DNA of 64,000 nucleotides from Congregibacter litoralis KT71 (GCF_000153125.2 NZ_CM002299.1:1368324-1432323); one strand, 5' to 3'; positions 36,115 through 46,289 are shown, counted from the stretch's first letter. Notes: a model not told the origin generated them from the letters alone. Translations and numbers: made by a program.

Positions 36115-36633
36115 ATGAAGAAGTTTTTAGCCATGGTTGCCCTCGGTCTTGCGATGGCGCCTCTCGGCGCTTTTGCCCAGGGTAAAGTCGCCGTCGTCGA
36201 CCTTCAGGCGGCTATCCTGCAGTCCGATGCGGCACAGCAGCGCCTTGACAGTGTGCGCAGCGAAGAGGGCTACAAAGCGGATAAAGATGAGTTTGATCGT
36301 CTCCGGGAAGAGCTGGACAAGCTCGTGCGGGAATTTCAGAAAGATGCGGCGGTGATGAGCCAGGAGCAGCAGATTGCGGCGCGTAAGCGTCTGGCAAGCA
36401 AGCAGGCGGATCTGGAGCACGTCGGCGGCAAACTTCAGCAGGCAGAGCAGGCCACGGGGCAGGCGCTCCTTCAGGAAATGTCGCCCATGGTGCAGGAAGT
36501 GCTGAGTGAACTCATCACCACCGAAGGCATTGGTCTGTTGCTTCAGCGCACCTCGGTTATCCATGCGGACCCGGGTTACAGCATTACCGCGAAAGTCACC
36601 GACAAGCTCAACCAGCTATCCGCCGCCAACTAA
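36115..36633 (+). CDS. skp: Periplasmic chaperone OmpH/Skp
   Basis: A 172-residue periplasmic chaperone that keeps outer-membrane proteins soluble on the way to BAM. Signal peptide MKKFLAMVALGLAMAPLGAFAQ, then GKVAVVDLQAAIL and a long charged coiled-coil region (residues 45-125) with Glu/Lys/Arg/Gln richness, the tentacles of the Skp jellyfish fold. AAGGAG lies at about 36098; ATG 36115 is chosen, but a GTG at 36112 has equally good spacing. Follows bamA by 46 bp, as in most gammaproteobacteria. Confidence 0.92.
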   Translation: MKKFLAMVALGLAMAPLGAFAQGKVAVVDLQAAILQSDAAQQRLDSVRSEEGYKADKDEFDRLREELDKLVREFQKDAAVMSQEQQIAARKRLASKQADLEHVGGKLQQAEQATGQALLQEMSPMVQEVLSELITTEGIGLLLQRTSVIHADPGYSITAKVTDKLNQLSAAN

Positions 36634-36642
36634 GCCACGGCG

Positions 36643-37686
36643 ATGGTGATCCTCGGCGACTTGGTGGCACAGCTGGCGTGTGAACCCGGTGCTGTCGATG
36701 TAAGTATCGAGCTGGATAGCATTGCGCCTCTGGGACGCGCCGGCCCGCGGGATCTGGCTTTTGTGTCTGAGGCTCGTTACTTGGAAGCACTCAAGAGCTG
36801 TCGTGCCGGATGCGTCATCCTCAAGGCCGAGTGGCAGGATGATTGTCCCGTGCCCAGTCTTTGTGTGCCCGACCCCTATCTGGCCTATGCCCGGGTGTCG
36901 CGGCTCTTTGAAACCCTGCCACGACCCGAGGCCGGGGTCCACGCCGGTGCCTTTGTTGACGCCAGCGCTACCGTGCCGGCGTCGGCAAGTGTCGCTGCCG
37001 GTGCCTGCGTAGAGGCGGGCGCGGTGCTGGGAGAGAGCGTTGTTCTGGGGCACGGTGTTTATGTGGGTCACGGCGCGCGCCTTGGCAATAACTGCCGTCT
37101 ATGGCCGGGTGCCGTGCTCTATCACGACGTGGAGTTGGGTGATGATTGTGTCGTTCACGCCAATACCATCATTGGCGCCGACGGCTTCGGTTTTGCGCGA
37201 CGTGACGAAGGCTGGGAAAAAATCTCTCAGCTTGGCAGCGTACGCATTGGTAACCGTGTCGACATTGGTGCGGGTGTGACCATCGACCGCGGCGCCCTCG
37301 ACGATACCGTGATTGCAGATGACGTGATCATCGACGATCAGGTGCACATCGCCCATAACTGCGTCATCGGTCGCCGGACGGCGATTGCTGGCTGTGTCGG
37401 CATGGCAGGAAGCACAGAGGTGGGTGAAGATTGTACATTTGCCGGACAGGTCGGAGTATCCGGTCACCTGAAGATTTGCGACAATGCGCACTTCGCGGGG
37501 CAGTCGAGGGTGTCCGGAAAAATTGACGAGCCGGGTAGCTACACATCGGGAACCGCTCTGGAACCCACGCGACAGTGGCGAAAAAACGCGGTGCGCTTCA
37601 CTCAGCTCGACGGTCTCCAGCGTCGCCTGGTGAAGATGGAAGCCCGGCTGAAAGCGCTGGATGAGGCAGCCGGCGACGACGTATAA
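36643..37686 (+). CDS. lpxD: UDP-3-O-(3-hydroxyacyl)glucosamine N-acyltransferase
   Basis: A 347-residue LpxD, the third step of lipid A synthesis, adding a second hydroxyacyl chain from ACP. The N-terminal uridine-binding domain precedes a long left-handed beta helix of hexapeptides (residues 105-300). The catalytic His lies in VHIAHNCVIGRRTAIAG, and IIGADGFGFARRDEGWEKI is diagnostic. A C-terminal helix (LDGLQRRLVKMEARLKAL) closes the trimer. Length fits E. coli (341). Confidence 0.96.
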   Translation: MVILGDLVAQLACEPGAVDVSIELDSIAPLGRAGPRDLAFVSEARYLEALKSCRAGCVILKAEWQDDCPVPSLCVPDPYLAYARVSRLFETLPRPEAGVHAGAFVDASATVPASASVAAGACVEAGAVLGESVVLGHGVYVGHGARLGNNCRLWPGAVLYHDVELGDDCVVHANTIIGADGFGFARRDEGWEKISQLGSVRIGNRVDIGAGVTIDRGALDDTVIADDVIIDDQVHIAHNCVIGRRTAIAGCVGMAGSTEVGEDCTFAGQVGVSGHLKICDNAHFAGQSRVSGKIDEPGSYTSGTALEPTRQWRKNAVRFTQLDGLQRRLVKMEARLKALDEAAGDDV

Positions 37687-37714
37687 CGCTTAATTTGAAC
37701 AAGGAATAGCGGAC

Positions 37715-38167
37715 TTGAATAACAGCTGTCTGATGGACATATCGGAGATCCGTGAACACCTTCCTCACCGTTATCCCTTTCTGCTGGTGGATCGTGTCGT
37801 GGACCTCGTCCCGGGAGAATCGATTCACGCCTACAAGAACCTGAGTATCAACGAGCCCTTTTTTGACGGGCATTTTCCCGGCAATCCGGTATTTCCCGGC
37901 GTGCTCCTCGTGGAGGCCATGGCCCAGGCAGCTGGGATTCTGGGTTTCAAAACCATGGAAAAAACGCCGGCAGACGGCTCTATCTACATGTTCGTCGGCG
38001 CGGACAATCTGCGCTTCAAGCGCCCCTGCGTCCCCGGAGACTGCGTGCATCTCAAGGCGCAGATTCTCGGAGAAAAACGCGGTATCTGGAAGTTCGCCGT
38101 GCAGTCCGAGGTGGATGGTCAGCGCTGCGCCTCCGCCACCATACTTTGTGCTGACCGTCCCGCATGA
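37715..38167 (+). CDS. fabZ: 3-hydroxyacyl-ACP dehydratase FabZ
   Basis: A 150-residue hot-dog-fold dehydratase of fatty-acid elongation. The catalytic histidine is in the [16 protein letters not shown] motif, and the glutamate in [10 protein letters not shown]. The predicted start is TTG 37715, because AAGGAA lies eight bases before it; the ATG at 37733 ([16 protein letters not shown]) matches the family length but has no ribosome site. It overlaps lpxA by ATGA. Confidence 0.95.
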   Translation: MNNSCLMDISEIREHLPHRYPFLLVDRVVDLVPGESIHAYKNLSINEPFFDGHFPGNPVFPGVLLVEAMAQAAGILGFKTMEKTPADGSIYMFVGADNLRFKRPCVPGDCVHLKAQILGEKRGIWKFAVQSEVDGQRCASATILCADRPA

Positions 38168-38934
38168 TTCATCCGCAGGCCATTGTTGAGCCTGGGGCGA
38201 AGATCGCCGAAGGTGTCTGTATTGGCCCCTGGTCCTATATCGGTGACGGGGTGGAGATCGAGCGTGATTCCGTGATCGAATCCCATGTCGTCATCAAAGG
38301 CCCTACGAGCATCGGTGCGGGCAATCATATCTACCAGTTCGCCTCCGTGGGCGAAGCGACGCCGGATCTCAAATACCGGGATGAGCCTACGCGCCTCACC
38401 ATCGGTGATCGCAATACGATCCGCGAGGGGGTAACCATTCATCGTGGGACCGTGCAGGATCGCGGCGAAACCATAATCGGCAACGACAATCTGATCATGG
38501 CCTATGCACACATTGGCCACGACAGCGTCATCGGGAATCATACGATCCTGGTTAATAATGTGGCCCTGGCGGGGCACGTCTACGTTGATGACTGGGCGAT
38601 CCTCAGCGGTTATACCCTGGTCCATCAGTTTTGCCGCATCGGGCAGCACAGCTTCAGTGGCATGCAGACGGCCATCGGCAAGGATGTGCCCGCCTACGTG
38701 ACCGTCTCCGGCTCTCCTGCGGAGGCAAAGACCATCAATACCGAGGGTTTGCGCCGGCGGGGCTTTTCGGACTCTGCCGTGAGTCAGCTGCGCCGGGCAT
38801 TCAAGATTCTCTATCGTCAGAACCTGACCTTGGATATTGCTATTCAGCGTCTCGAAACCATGCTGAGCGATACCCCCGAGGTGAAGGTCCTCATCGACTC
38901 GATTCGCGCGTCCGAGCGCGGCATCGTTCGCTGA
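38164..38934 (+). CDS. lpxA: UDP-N-acetylglucosamine O-acyltransferase
   Basis: A 256-residue LpxA, the first acyltransferase of lipid A synthesis. A left-handed beta helix with hexapeptides covers residues 1-190, with the catalytic His in the [14 protein letters not shown] region near residue 120. The C-terminal helical part contains the family [20 protein letters not shown]. Length is close to E. coli (262). It overlaps fabZ by four bases. Confidence 0.96.
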   Translation: MIHPQAIVEPGAKIAEGVCIGPWSYIGDGVEIERDSVIESHVVIKGPTSIGAGNHIYQFASVGEATPDLKYRDEPTRLTIGDRNTIREGVTIHRGTVQDRGETIIGNDNLIMAYAHIGHDSVIGNHTILVNNVALAGHVYVDDWAILSGYTLVHQFCRIGQHSFSGMQTAIGKDVPAYVTVSGSPAEAKTINTEGLRRRGFSDSAVSQLRRAFKILYRQNLTLDIAIQRLETMLSDTPEVKVLIDSIRASERGIVR

Positions 38935-38995
38935 AGCCCTGAACGGTCCCCGTTCAGACCCCCTCCAGGACCCGGGAAACAGCCTGCGTATCGCC

Positions 38996-40153
38996 ATGAT
39001 CGCCGGGGAGAGCTCCGGTGATGTGCTGGGGAGCCGGGTTATTCGAGCGCTCCGAAGACAGTTCCCCGGTCGCAGCCTGCATCTCGAAGGTGTGGGAGGC
39101 CAGACCATGGAGGCGGAGGGTTTCCAGAGCCTGTATCCCATGGAGCGTTTGGCGGTGATGGGACTCATCGAGCCCCTCGGCCGTTTGCCGGAGCTTTTGC
39201 GCATCCGTCGTGAACTCTACACGCGGTGGAGCGCGTCGCCGCCGGCCTTCTTTTTAGGGATTGATGCCCCGGACTTTAACCTTGCCCTGGCGCGACGACT
39301 CCGCAAAGGCGGTCTGCGCACGGCCCAGTTGGTGAGTCCCACGGTGTGGGCCTGGCGCCAGGGTCGGGTGCATACCGTTGCAAAGTCCGTCGACAGTCTC
39401 CTGTGTCTTTTTCCCTTTGAGCCTCCGCTCTACAGCGAGGTCGCCCTCTCCACCACCTTCGTGGGACATCCGCTGGTTGCGGAGCTCCAGAATGTACCGT
39501 CGCGGGAGGCGGTGCGTCGGGAGTTGGGTATTGATCCCCAGGCGCCGGTGGTAGCGCTGCTGCCGGGGAGTCGTGGGAGCGAGGTTGCACAGCTGGGCCA
39601 GTGCCTCATCGACGCGGGCCGCATGCTGCGTTCCCGGGATGCTCGTCGGCAGCTGCTCATGCCCGCAGCAAACGGAGAGCGTTTGCTGCAATGCCGGGAG
39701 CTGTTGAGGAATGCCAACGCCGAAGGCGAGGTGCGTCTTCTCGAGGGACAGTCCCGGGATGCGATGATTGCTGCCGACGTGGTGGTGCTCGCATCGGGAA
39801 CCGCGACCTTGGAGGCGATGCTCCTTCAGCGTCCCATGGTGGTGGCCTATCGCGTCGCCAAAACTTCCTGGGCGCTTATGTCCCGTTTGGCAGTGACGCC
39901 TTTCGTGGCCCTGCCTAACATTCTGGCGAAGGGCTCCGTGGTGCCCGAACTCTTGCAGGATAATCTCACGCCTTCGGCCCTTGCGCTGGAAGCGGAGATA
40001 CTCCTCGCCCACGGGGATGCCCAGGTAAAGGCCCTGCGGCCCTGCGTTGTGGCCATGGAGCGTGATTTTGATGCCGCCCTGGGGCCCGCCATGGAGGCCT
40101 TGCTGAGGGAGGCGCGCGACACGGTAGACAAGGCACCGGGGACGCCTCGCTGA
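38996..40153 (+). CDS. lpxB: Lipid-A-disaccharide synthase
   Basis: A 385-residue (from ATG 38996) glycosyltransferase of family GT19 that joins UDP-2,3-diacylglucosamine with lipid X. Visible are [42 protein letters not shown] and SGTATLEAM. In other species the start reads x-R-I-A-M-I-A-G-E; here the codons before ATG 38996 encode LRIA in frame, but no ATG, GTG or TTG is found between that point and the lpxA end, so translation begins either at this ATG or at a CTG (38984 or 38939). The stop overlaps rnhB by one base. Confidence 0.93.
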   Translation: MIAGESSGDVLGSRVIRALRRQFPGRSLHLEGVGGQTMEAEGFQSLYPMERLAVMGLIEPLGRLPELLRIRRELYTRWSASPPAFFLGIDAPDFNLALARRLRKGGLRTAQLVSPTVWAWRQGRVHTVAKSVDSLLCLFPFEPPLYSEVALSTTFVGHPLVAELQNVPSREAVRRELGIDPQAPVVALLPGSRGSEVAQLGQCLIDAGRMLRSRDARRQLLMPAANGERLLQCRELLRNANAEGEVRLLEGQSRDAMIAADVVVLASGTATLEAMLLQRPMVVAYRVAKTSWALMSRLAVTPFVALPNILAKGSVVPELLQDNLTPSALALEAEILLAHGDAQVKALRPCVVAMERDFDAALGPAMEALLREARDTVDKAPGTPR

Positions 40154-40767
40154 TGGCGTTGAGCGACTGGGAAGCGGCGATCGCAGAGTTACCGGACGAT
40201 GCCTGTATCGTCGGGGTCGATGAGGTGGGTCGTGGTCCCCTGGCCGGAGATGTGGTTGCCGCCGCCGCGGTGCTTGATCCTGCGAATCCCATAGTGGGTT
40301 TGACCGATTCCAAAAAACTCACGGCAAAGCGTCGCGAGGTGCTCAGGGAAGAGCTGCTTACTCGCGCCCGGGGGATTGCCCTGGGGCGAGCTTCACCGGT
40401 AGAAATTGATACCCTGAACATACTGCAGGCCAGCCTGCTGGCGATGTGGCGGGCCGTGGACGCCCTCGGCCTCGAGCCGGATCTGGTGCTCGTCGACGGT
40501 AGACAGCTGCCCTCCTGGGACTATGCCAGTATTGCGGTGGTCAAGGGCGATGCCCGCGTGCCTGCAATAGCCGCGGCATCGATTGTTGCCAAGGTGGCCC
40601 GGGATCAATACATGTGCGAGCAGCATGCGCTGTGGCCCCATTACGGCTTTGACAGGCATAAGGGCTATCCCACCGCCGCCCACATGGCCGCACTGAAAAC
40701 TTATGGGGTAAGCCCCCTGCACCGTCGCAGCTTTGCACCGGTGCGCGCCGTTATCGAAGGAGACTGA
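40153..40767 (+). CDS. rnhB: Ribonuclease HII
   Basis: A 204-residue RNase HII, which removes ribonucleotides from DNA-RNA duplexes. The signature is [22 protein letters not shown] near residue 19 with Asp-Glu metal ligands, followed by LTDSKKL near residue 52, VLVDG and [16 protein letters not shown]. All four acidic ligands seem to be present. The gene lies in the usual lpxB-rnhB-dnaE order with a single-base overlap upstream and 3 bp to dnaE. Confidence 0.95.
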   Translation: MALSDWEAAIAELPDDACIVGVDEVGRGPLAGDVVAAAAVLDPANPIVGLTDSKKLTAKRREVLREELLTRARGIALGRASPVEIDTLNILQASLLAMWRAVDALGLEPDLVLVDGRQLPSWDYASIAVVKGDARVPAIAAASIVAKVARDQYMCEQHALWPHYGFDRHKGYPTAAHMAALKTYGVSPLHRRSFAPVRAVIEGD

Positions 40768-40770
40768 TCC

Positions 40771-43700
40771 TTGTCGGATTTTGTTCATTTACGGGTACAT
40801 AGCGAGTATTCCCTCAGCGATGGTCTTGTCAGAATCAAGGCCCTCGCGGCACGCACGGCGGAACTGGGCATGCCGGCGATTGCCGTTACCGACGTCTGCA
40901 ACTTTTACGGGCTTATCAAGTTTCACAAAGCGGCCGTCAATGCGGGTATCAAGCCTATTTTTGGGGCTGATGTCTGGGTGACGGAATCCCTGAAAGACGA
41001 TGAGGCCCATCCCCTGTGTTTGTTGGTGATGAATGCGACGGGCTACCTCAATCTCACGCGTCTGCTGTCCAGGGCCTATCGGGAGGGGCAGACCCATGAG
41101 GGCCCCCGGGTACTCTGGGACTGGGTGGCCGAGAGCGCTGAGGGACTGTTGGCTTTGTCCTGTGGCGCCGCCGGGGAAGTGGGGCAGGCGCTGGTGAACG
41201 ACAAGCCAGCCGTCGCCAGGCAGCGGCTGGAACGATGCCTGGAGATTTTTCCGGGCCGCTTCTATCTCGAATTGCATCGCACGGGGCGTGTCGGTGACGA
41301 GGAGCACGTCCACGCTGCGGTTGCCCTCGCAGAGCAGTACGCATGTCCCGTGGTGGCTACCAATGACGTGCGCTTTATCGATGCCAGTGAATTTGAGGCC
41401 CATGAGGCCCGGGTCTGCATTGCCGAGAGTCGCGTCCTCGATGACCCTCGCCGACAGCGGCGATACAGCGAAGAGCAGTATTTGCGCAGCGTTGAAGAAA
41501 TGCAGGAACTCTTCGAAGACATTCCCGAGGCCCTGGAAAACACCGTCGCCATTGCCCGTCGCTGCTCCATGGAAATCGAGCTGGGCCGCGTGTGCTTACC
41601 GGACTATCCCGTGCCCGAGGGCATGACCATGGATGCCTATTTTCGGGAGCTGTCCCACCGGGGGCTGGATGAGCGCCTGAAAACGCTGCAGATTCATCAG
41701 CGTGAAAACGCCGAGGATCTCGAGAGAGACTACCGTGCCCGCCTGGACTTCGAGCTGGACACGATTATCGATATGGGATTTCCCGGTTACTTCCTGATCG
41801 TTATGGATTTTATCCGCTGGGCCAAGGAACGGGGCATTCCCGTAGGTCCGGGCCGGGGTTCCGGTGCAGGCTCTCTGGTTGCCTACTGCCTGTCCATTAC
41901 GGACCTCGATCCCATGGAGTATGAATTGCTCTTCGAGCGATTTCTCAATCCCGAGCGGGTGTCCATGCCGGACTTCGATGTTGATTTTTGCATGGAGCGA
42001 CGCGACGAGGTCATCGACTACGTCGCCGAAACCTATGGCCGCGAGGCCGTCTCCCAGATCATTACCTTCGGCACCCTGGCGGCGAAAGCGGTGGTGCGCG
42101 ATGTGGCGCGGGTCCAGGGCAAGTCCTACGGACTCGGCGATCGCTTGTCCAAAATGATTCCCTTTGAGGTGGGGATGACCCTGGAAAAAGCCTTGGAGCA
42201 GGAAGAAAGCCTCCAGCAGTTTCTTCGTGATGACAGCGAAGCCCAGGAAATCTGGGACATGGCAGTACAGCTCGAGGGTGTAACGCGAAACGTCGGTAAG
42301 CACGCGGGCGGCGTGGTTATCGCACCATCGGAGCTCACGGATTTTTCGGCCCTGTATTGCGACGGCGAAGGCGCGGGTCTGGTCACCCAGTTCGATAAAA
42401 ATGATGTGGAAGACGCGGGTCTCGTAAAGTTCGACTTTCTGGGTCTGCGCACGCTTACGATCATCGACTGGGCCCAGGGGATGATCAACGAAATCCGCGC
42501 CCGCAACGACGAGCCGCCCCTGGATATCAATCAGATTCCCCTCGATGACCCGGCGTCCTTCGACCTCCTGCGATCGGCGGAAACCACCGCGGTGTTCCAG
42601 CTGGAATCCCGCGGCATGAAGGAACTGATAGCCCGCTTAAGACCCGACTGCTTTGAGGACATTATTGCCCTCGTCGCCCTCTATCGTCCGGGCCCGCTGC
42701 AGTCCGGCATGGTGGATAACTTTATCGATCGCAAGCACGGCCGTGAGAAAGTTTCCTATCCTGATGCGGATTATCAGCACGAGCTATTGAAACCCGTGCT
42801 TGAGCCTACCTACGGCATCATCCTGTATCAGGAGCAGGTGATGCAGATTGCCCAGATTCTGGCGGGCTATACCCTGGGCGGGGCGGATCTTTTACGTCGC
42901 GCCATGGGAAAAAAGAAACCCGAGGAAATGGCCAAGCAGCGTTCAGTGTTTGCTGCGGGTGCTGCATCCAAGGGCGTTGATGCCGACCTGGCGACCAAGC
43001 TCTTTGATCTCGTGGAAAAGTTCGCCGGTTATGGATTTAACAAATCTCACTCTGCCGCGTATGCGCTGGTGTCCTATCAGACGGCATGGTTGAAGGCCCA
43101 TTATCCCGCGGCGTTTATGGCGGCGGTGATGAGTTCGGAACTGGATAACACCGACAAGATCGTGGTGTTTATCGAGGAGTGCCGACGCATGGGTCTCACG
43201 GTGCGTCTTCCCGACGTCAACGAGGGCCGCTACATGTTTACCGTCAGCGAGGCGGGAGAGATCGTTTACGGACTGGGGGCCATCAAGGGCCTGGGGGAGG
43301 GGCCCGTGTCGGGGCTCCTCGAGAGTCGCGAGGCCGATGGCCCCTTCCGCGATCTCTTTGATTTCTGTGCCCGGACGGACCCGCGAAAGCTCAATCGCAA
43401 GGCTCTGGAGGCCTTGGTGCGCAGTGGCGCCTTTGATTCTCTGGGTACGGAGCGATGGGTTCTCCTCGCGGGCATAGACGATGCCCTGCGCGCTGCCGAG
43501 CAAAATGCGGCAAACCGTGATGCGGGCATGGTGGATCTCTTCGGCGAAACCGTGGAGGCAAGCCAGGAACAGGGTGACCCCTACGGGTCCCTGCGTCACG
43601 TTCGTCCCTGGACTGATCGCGAGCGTCTTCAGGGAGAGCGTGACACCCTCGGCCTCTATGTGACGGGTCATCCCATCGACGCTTGTGAGGATGAGCTGCG

Positions 43701-44277
43701 TCGCTTTGCGCCCCAACGCCTTGCGGATCTGCGCACGGATAGTCGTGGAAACTGCCGCGTTGCGGGTTTGATTCTCAGCATGCGGGCCATGAAGAGTGCC
43801 CGGGGTGCCATGGCGGTGTTCGTACTCGATGATCGCAGCGCGCGTCTCGAGGCTACCGCCTACTCCGAGGTGTATCAGCAGTACCGGGAGCTGCTGGTAA
43901 AAGATCAGATTGTCATCGCCGAGGGACGTCTGTCCCAGGATGATCGCAGTGGAGCTACGGTGATGCGCGTGTCAGCACTCCACAGCCTGGCCGACGAGCG
44001 TGCCCGTCTGGCTTCAGGGCTGACCCTGCATGTGGACGCTGCCGAAGTGACGGATAAATTCCGGGAGTTTCTGCGCGAGCTCTTGGCCACCGCTCCGGGA
44101 GAATGCCCCGTGAGGCTTCGCTATCATCAGGGCCGCCAGAGCGCGTCACTGATGTTGGGGCAGCAGTGGAGGGTATCTCCCAGTGAAGAACTCCTGGAGG
44201 AATTGCGCAGGGAACTCGGAGGGGATAGGGTGAAGCTCGCCTTTGATCAACAGCTAACCGCAGGAGAACAGCATTGA
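40771..44277 (+). CDS. dnaE: DNA polymerase III subunit alpha
   Basis: An 1168-residue replicative polymerase of the DnaE1 type. It begins with a PHP domain (FVHLRVHSEYSLSDGLVRI), then the polymerase core with GPGRGSGAGSLVAYCL and the metal ligands in PDFDVDFCMERRDEVIDYV near residue 400. The TTG at 40771 is used as start because the PHP domain begins immediately. C-terminally lie the helix-hairpin-helix and an OB-fold (VAGLILSMRAMKSARGAMAVF near residue 990). Length agrees with E. coli (1160). It overlaps the next gene by four bases. Confidence 0.97.
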   Translation: MSDFVHLRVHSEYSLSDGLVRIKALAARTAELGMPAIAVTDVCNFYGLIKFHKAAVNAGIKPIFGADVWVTESLKDDEAHPLCLLVMNATGYLNLTRLLSRAYREGQTHEGPRVLWDWVAESAEGLLALSCGAAGEVGQALVNDKPAVARQRLERCLEIFPGRFYLELHRTGRVGDEEHVHAAVALAEQYACPVVATNDVRFIDASEFEAHEARVCIAESRVLDDPRRQRRYSEEQYLRSVEEMQELFEDIPEALENTVAIARRCSMEIELGRVCLPDYPVPEGMTMDAYFRELSHRGLDERLKTLQIHQRENAEDLERDYRARLDFELDTIIDMGFPGYFLIVMDFIRWAKERGIPVGPGRGSGAGSLVAYCLSITDLDPMEYELLFERFLNPERVSMPDFDVDFCMERRDEVIDYVAETYGREAVSQIITFGTLAAKAVVRDVARVQGKSYGLGDRLSKMIPFEVGMTLEKALEQEESLQQFLRDDSEAQEIWDMAVQLEGVTRNVGKHAGGVVIAPSELTDFSALYCDGEGAGLVTQFDKNDVEDAGLVKFDFLGLRTLTIIDWAQGMINEIRARNDEPPLDINQIPLDDPASFDLLRSAETTAVFQLESRGMKELIARLRPDCFEDIIALVALYRPGPLQSGMVDNFIDRKHGREKVSYPDADYQHELLKPVLEPTYGIILYQEQVMQIAQILAGYTLGGADLLRRAMGKKKPEEMAKQRSVFAAGAASKGVDADLATKLFDLVEKFAGYGFNKSHSAAYALVSYQTAWLKAHYPAAFMAAVMSSELDNTDKIVVFIEECRRMGLTVRLPDVNEGRYMFTVSEAGEIVYGLGAIKGLGEGPVSGLLESREADGPFRDLFDFCARTDPRKLNRKALEALVRSGAFDSLGTERWVLLAGIDDALRAAEQNAANRDAGMVDLFGETVEASQEQGDPYGSLRHVRPWTDRERLQGERDTLGLYVTGHPIDACEDELRRFAPQRLADLRTDSRGNCRVAGLILSMRAMKSARGAMAVFVLDDRSARLEATAYSEVYQQYRELLVKDQIVIAEGRLSQDDRSGATVMRVSALHSLADERARLASGLTLHVDAAEVTDKFREFLRELLATAPGECPVRLRYHQGRQSASLMLGQQWRVSPSEELLEELRRELGGDRVKLAFDQQLTAGEQH

Positions 44278-44594
44278 GTGATACACAAAATCAGGCATTA
44301 CACGACGATGAAAGCTTGGGAAACGACGTCGAGGCCGCGGTGTTCCGTCGACTCCTCAAGCATCTGGATGACCATAAAGAGGTGCAGAACATCGATCTTA
44401 TGAACCTCGCTGGTTTCTGTCGGAACTGCTTATCCAAGTGGTACGTTGCCGCCGCAGAAGAACGCGGTGTCAGCGTCGACTACGAGGCGGCGCGGGAGCG
44501 GGTTTACGGGATGCCCTACGGCGATTGGAAGAGCCAGCATCAGAAGGAAGCCAGCCCGGAGCAGCTTGCGCAGTTTCAGGCACAGCAGCAGTAA
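44274..44594 (+). CDS. DUF1244 family small protein
   Basis: A 106-residue protein of the DUF1244 family (PF06844), with the hallmark LMNLAGFCRNCLSKWYVAAA near residue 42 containing two conserved cysteines (CRNC), and YEAARERVYGMPYGDWK. No function is established; a metal or redox role for the CxxC pair is inference. TTG 44274 overlaps the dnaE stop. In many gammaproteobacteria accA follows dnaE; here it does not. Confidence 0.85.
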   Translation: MSDTQNQALHDDESLGNDVEAAVFRRLLKHLDDHKEVQNIDLMNLAGFCRNCLSKWYVAAAEERGVSVDYEAARERVYGMPYGDWKSQHQKEASPEQLAQFQAQQQ

Positions 44595-44674
44595 GGGGAT
44601 TGTCCCTGGGCCCGATGGGGGCGGCCACGACGTCAGCCGCCAGGGCCATCTAAATATAAAAAAAGGAAGGTGTT

Positions 44675-46231
44675 ATGAAAACAACGACGAGACGGGGGGC
44701 GGGGCTCACCGCGCGATTCCGCACCCTTCTGGGTGCTGCGGCTTTCGCTGGCCTTGCCATCAGCAGTCAGGCAGCGGATGAACCAAACATCCTGGTGATC
44801 TGGGGTGACGATATCGGCATCACCAATATCAGCGCCTACGGTGACGGCATCATGGGTTACCGCACGCCGAACATCGACCGCATCGCCGATGAGGGTGTGC
44901 GCTTTACCGATTACTACGGCGATCAGAGCTGCACCGCGGGACGCTCCAGTTTTATCACCGGGCAGTCGCCCCTTCGTACGGGCCTGTCCAAGGTCGGTCA
45001 GCCCGGTGCCGAGCTCGGGCTTCAGGATCGGGATATCACCATCGCCGAGGTGCTAAAAACCAGGGGTTATGCCACGGGGCAGTTCGGTAAAAACCATCTG
45101 GGAGACAAGGACAAGTTTCTGCCCACGAACCATGGCTTCGACGAGTTTTATGGCAACCTGTATCACCTGAATGCGGAAGAGGAGCCCGAGGATGAGGACT
45201 ATCCTCAGGAGGCCTGGTTCCAGCAGCGCTTCAGTCCCCGGGGAGTGATTCGCTCCTACGCCGACGGTCGCATCGAAGACACCGGGCCCCTCACGCGTAA
45301 GCGTATGGAGACGGCTGACGAGGAGTTTGTCGACGCTGCCAGGTCATTTATCGATAAAAGTGTCGCGGAGGAAAAACCCTTCTTTGTCTGGGTCAATACC
45401 ACGGGTATGCATTTCAGGACCCACCGCGCGGATAAGCATAAAGGCAAGTCCGGGCAGGGCTTTTACAATGATGTCATGGTGGCCCACGACGAGTTGGTGG
45501 GGTCCCTCCTGGACCAGCTCGACGCCCTGGGTATCGCTGAAAACACCATTGTTTTTTACTCCACGGATAACGGTGTTCACTACAACACCTGGCCCGATGC
45601 GGGAATCACGCCTTTTCGCAGTGAAAAGAACTCTAACTGGGAGGGCGCCTACCGGGTTCCGGCGATGGTTCGTTGGCCGGCAAAAATTCCTCCGGGCCAG
45701 GTAGCCACAGAGATCATGTCCCATCTGGACTGGATGCCCACCCTGGCAGCCGCCGCCGGTGAGCCCGGGCTCAAGGAAGAGCTTCTGGAGGGTAAGCGCG
45801 TAGGCAACAAAGACGCGACTCTCCATCTCGATGGCTACAACTTCCTGCCTTATCTCACGGGTGAAGCCGAGAGCGGTCCCCGCAAGAGCTTTGTGTATAT
45901 CAACGATATCGGCGCTCCCGTTGCCGTGCGCTTTGGCGACTGGAAGTCCGTTTACGCTGAGAATAGGGCGAAAACGCTGGCGCTGTGGGCGGAGCCCTTT
46001 GTGACCCTGCGACTACCGAAACTGTTTCATCTGCGTCGGGACCCCTTTGAGCGCGCAGATCACAATTCCAATACCTATTGGGACTGGTACGTTGATAAAG
46101 CTGCACAGATGTATAGGGGCGGCGCTGTGATGCAGCAGTTTCTCATGACCTTTGAGAAGTATCCGCCGAGTCAGCGTCCGGACTCCTGGTCCATCGACAA
46201 GCTTACGGAGGCCTATCTCAAGTTCGAGTAA
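44675..46231 (+). CDS. Type I sulfatase, secreted
   Basis: A 518-residue alkaline-phosphatase-superfamily sulfatase. The signal peptide ends near SSQAADEP, so it acts in the periplasm or outside. The Ca-binding Asp pair is in VIWGDDIGITNISAYG, and the formylglycine motif is CTAGRSSFITGQ with Cys86-x-Ala-x-Arg90, the Cys-type that is oxidised by FGE or by anSME. GQFGKNHLGD and the STDNGVHYNTWPDAG segment complete the metal site. The substrate is unknown; arylsulfates or sulfated polysaccharide are the usual candidates. No maturase gene lies in this window. A GGAAGG ribosome site precedes the ATG. Confidence 0.9.
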   Translation: MKTTTRRGAGLTARFRTLLGAAAFAGLAISSQAADEPNILVIWGDDIGITNISAYGDGIMGYRTPNIDRIADEGVRFTDYYGDQSCTAGRSSFITGQSPLRTGLSKVGQPGAELGLQDRDITIAEVLKTRGYATGQFGKNHLGDKDKFLPTNHGFDEFYGNLYHLNAEEEPEDEDYPQEAWFQQRFSPRGVIRSYADGRIEDTGPLTRKRMETADEEFVDAARSFIDKSVAEEKPFFVWVNTTGMHFRTHRADKHKGKSGQGFYNDVMVAHDELVGSLLDQLDALGIAENTIVFYSTDNGVHYNTWPDAGITPFRSEKNSNWEGAYRVPAMVRWPAKIPPGQVATEIMSHLDWMPTLAAAAGEPGLKEELLEGKRVGNKDATLHLDGYNFLPYLTGEAESGPRKSFVYINDIGAPVAVRFGDWKSVYAENRAKTLALWAEPFVTLRLPKLFHLRRDPFERADHNSNTYWDWYVDKAAQMYRGGAVMQQFLMTFEKYPPSQRPDSWSIDKLTEAYLKFE

Positions 46232-46251
46232 GGTGTTCTAGTGGCTCAGCT

Positions 46252-46282
46252 AAAAACCGCGCCCTGGAGCGCGGTTTTTTTT
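46252..46282. terminator. Bidirectional terminator between sulfatase and RND pump genes
   Basis: A ten-pair stem AAAACCGCGC (46253-46262) with GCGCGGTTTT (46269-46278) around the loop CCTGGA is followed by Ts on the plus strand and, read on the minus strand, by TTTTT. It ends both convergent genes. Confidence 0.88.
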
Positions 46283-46289
46283 GCCCGAG

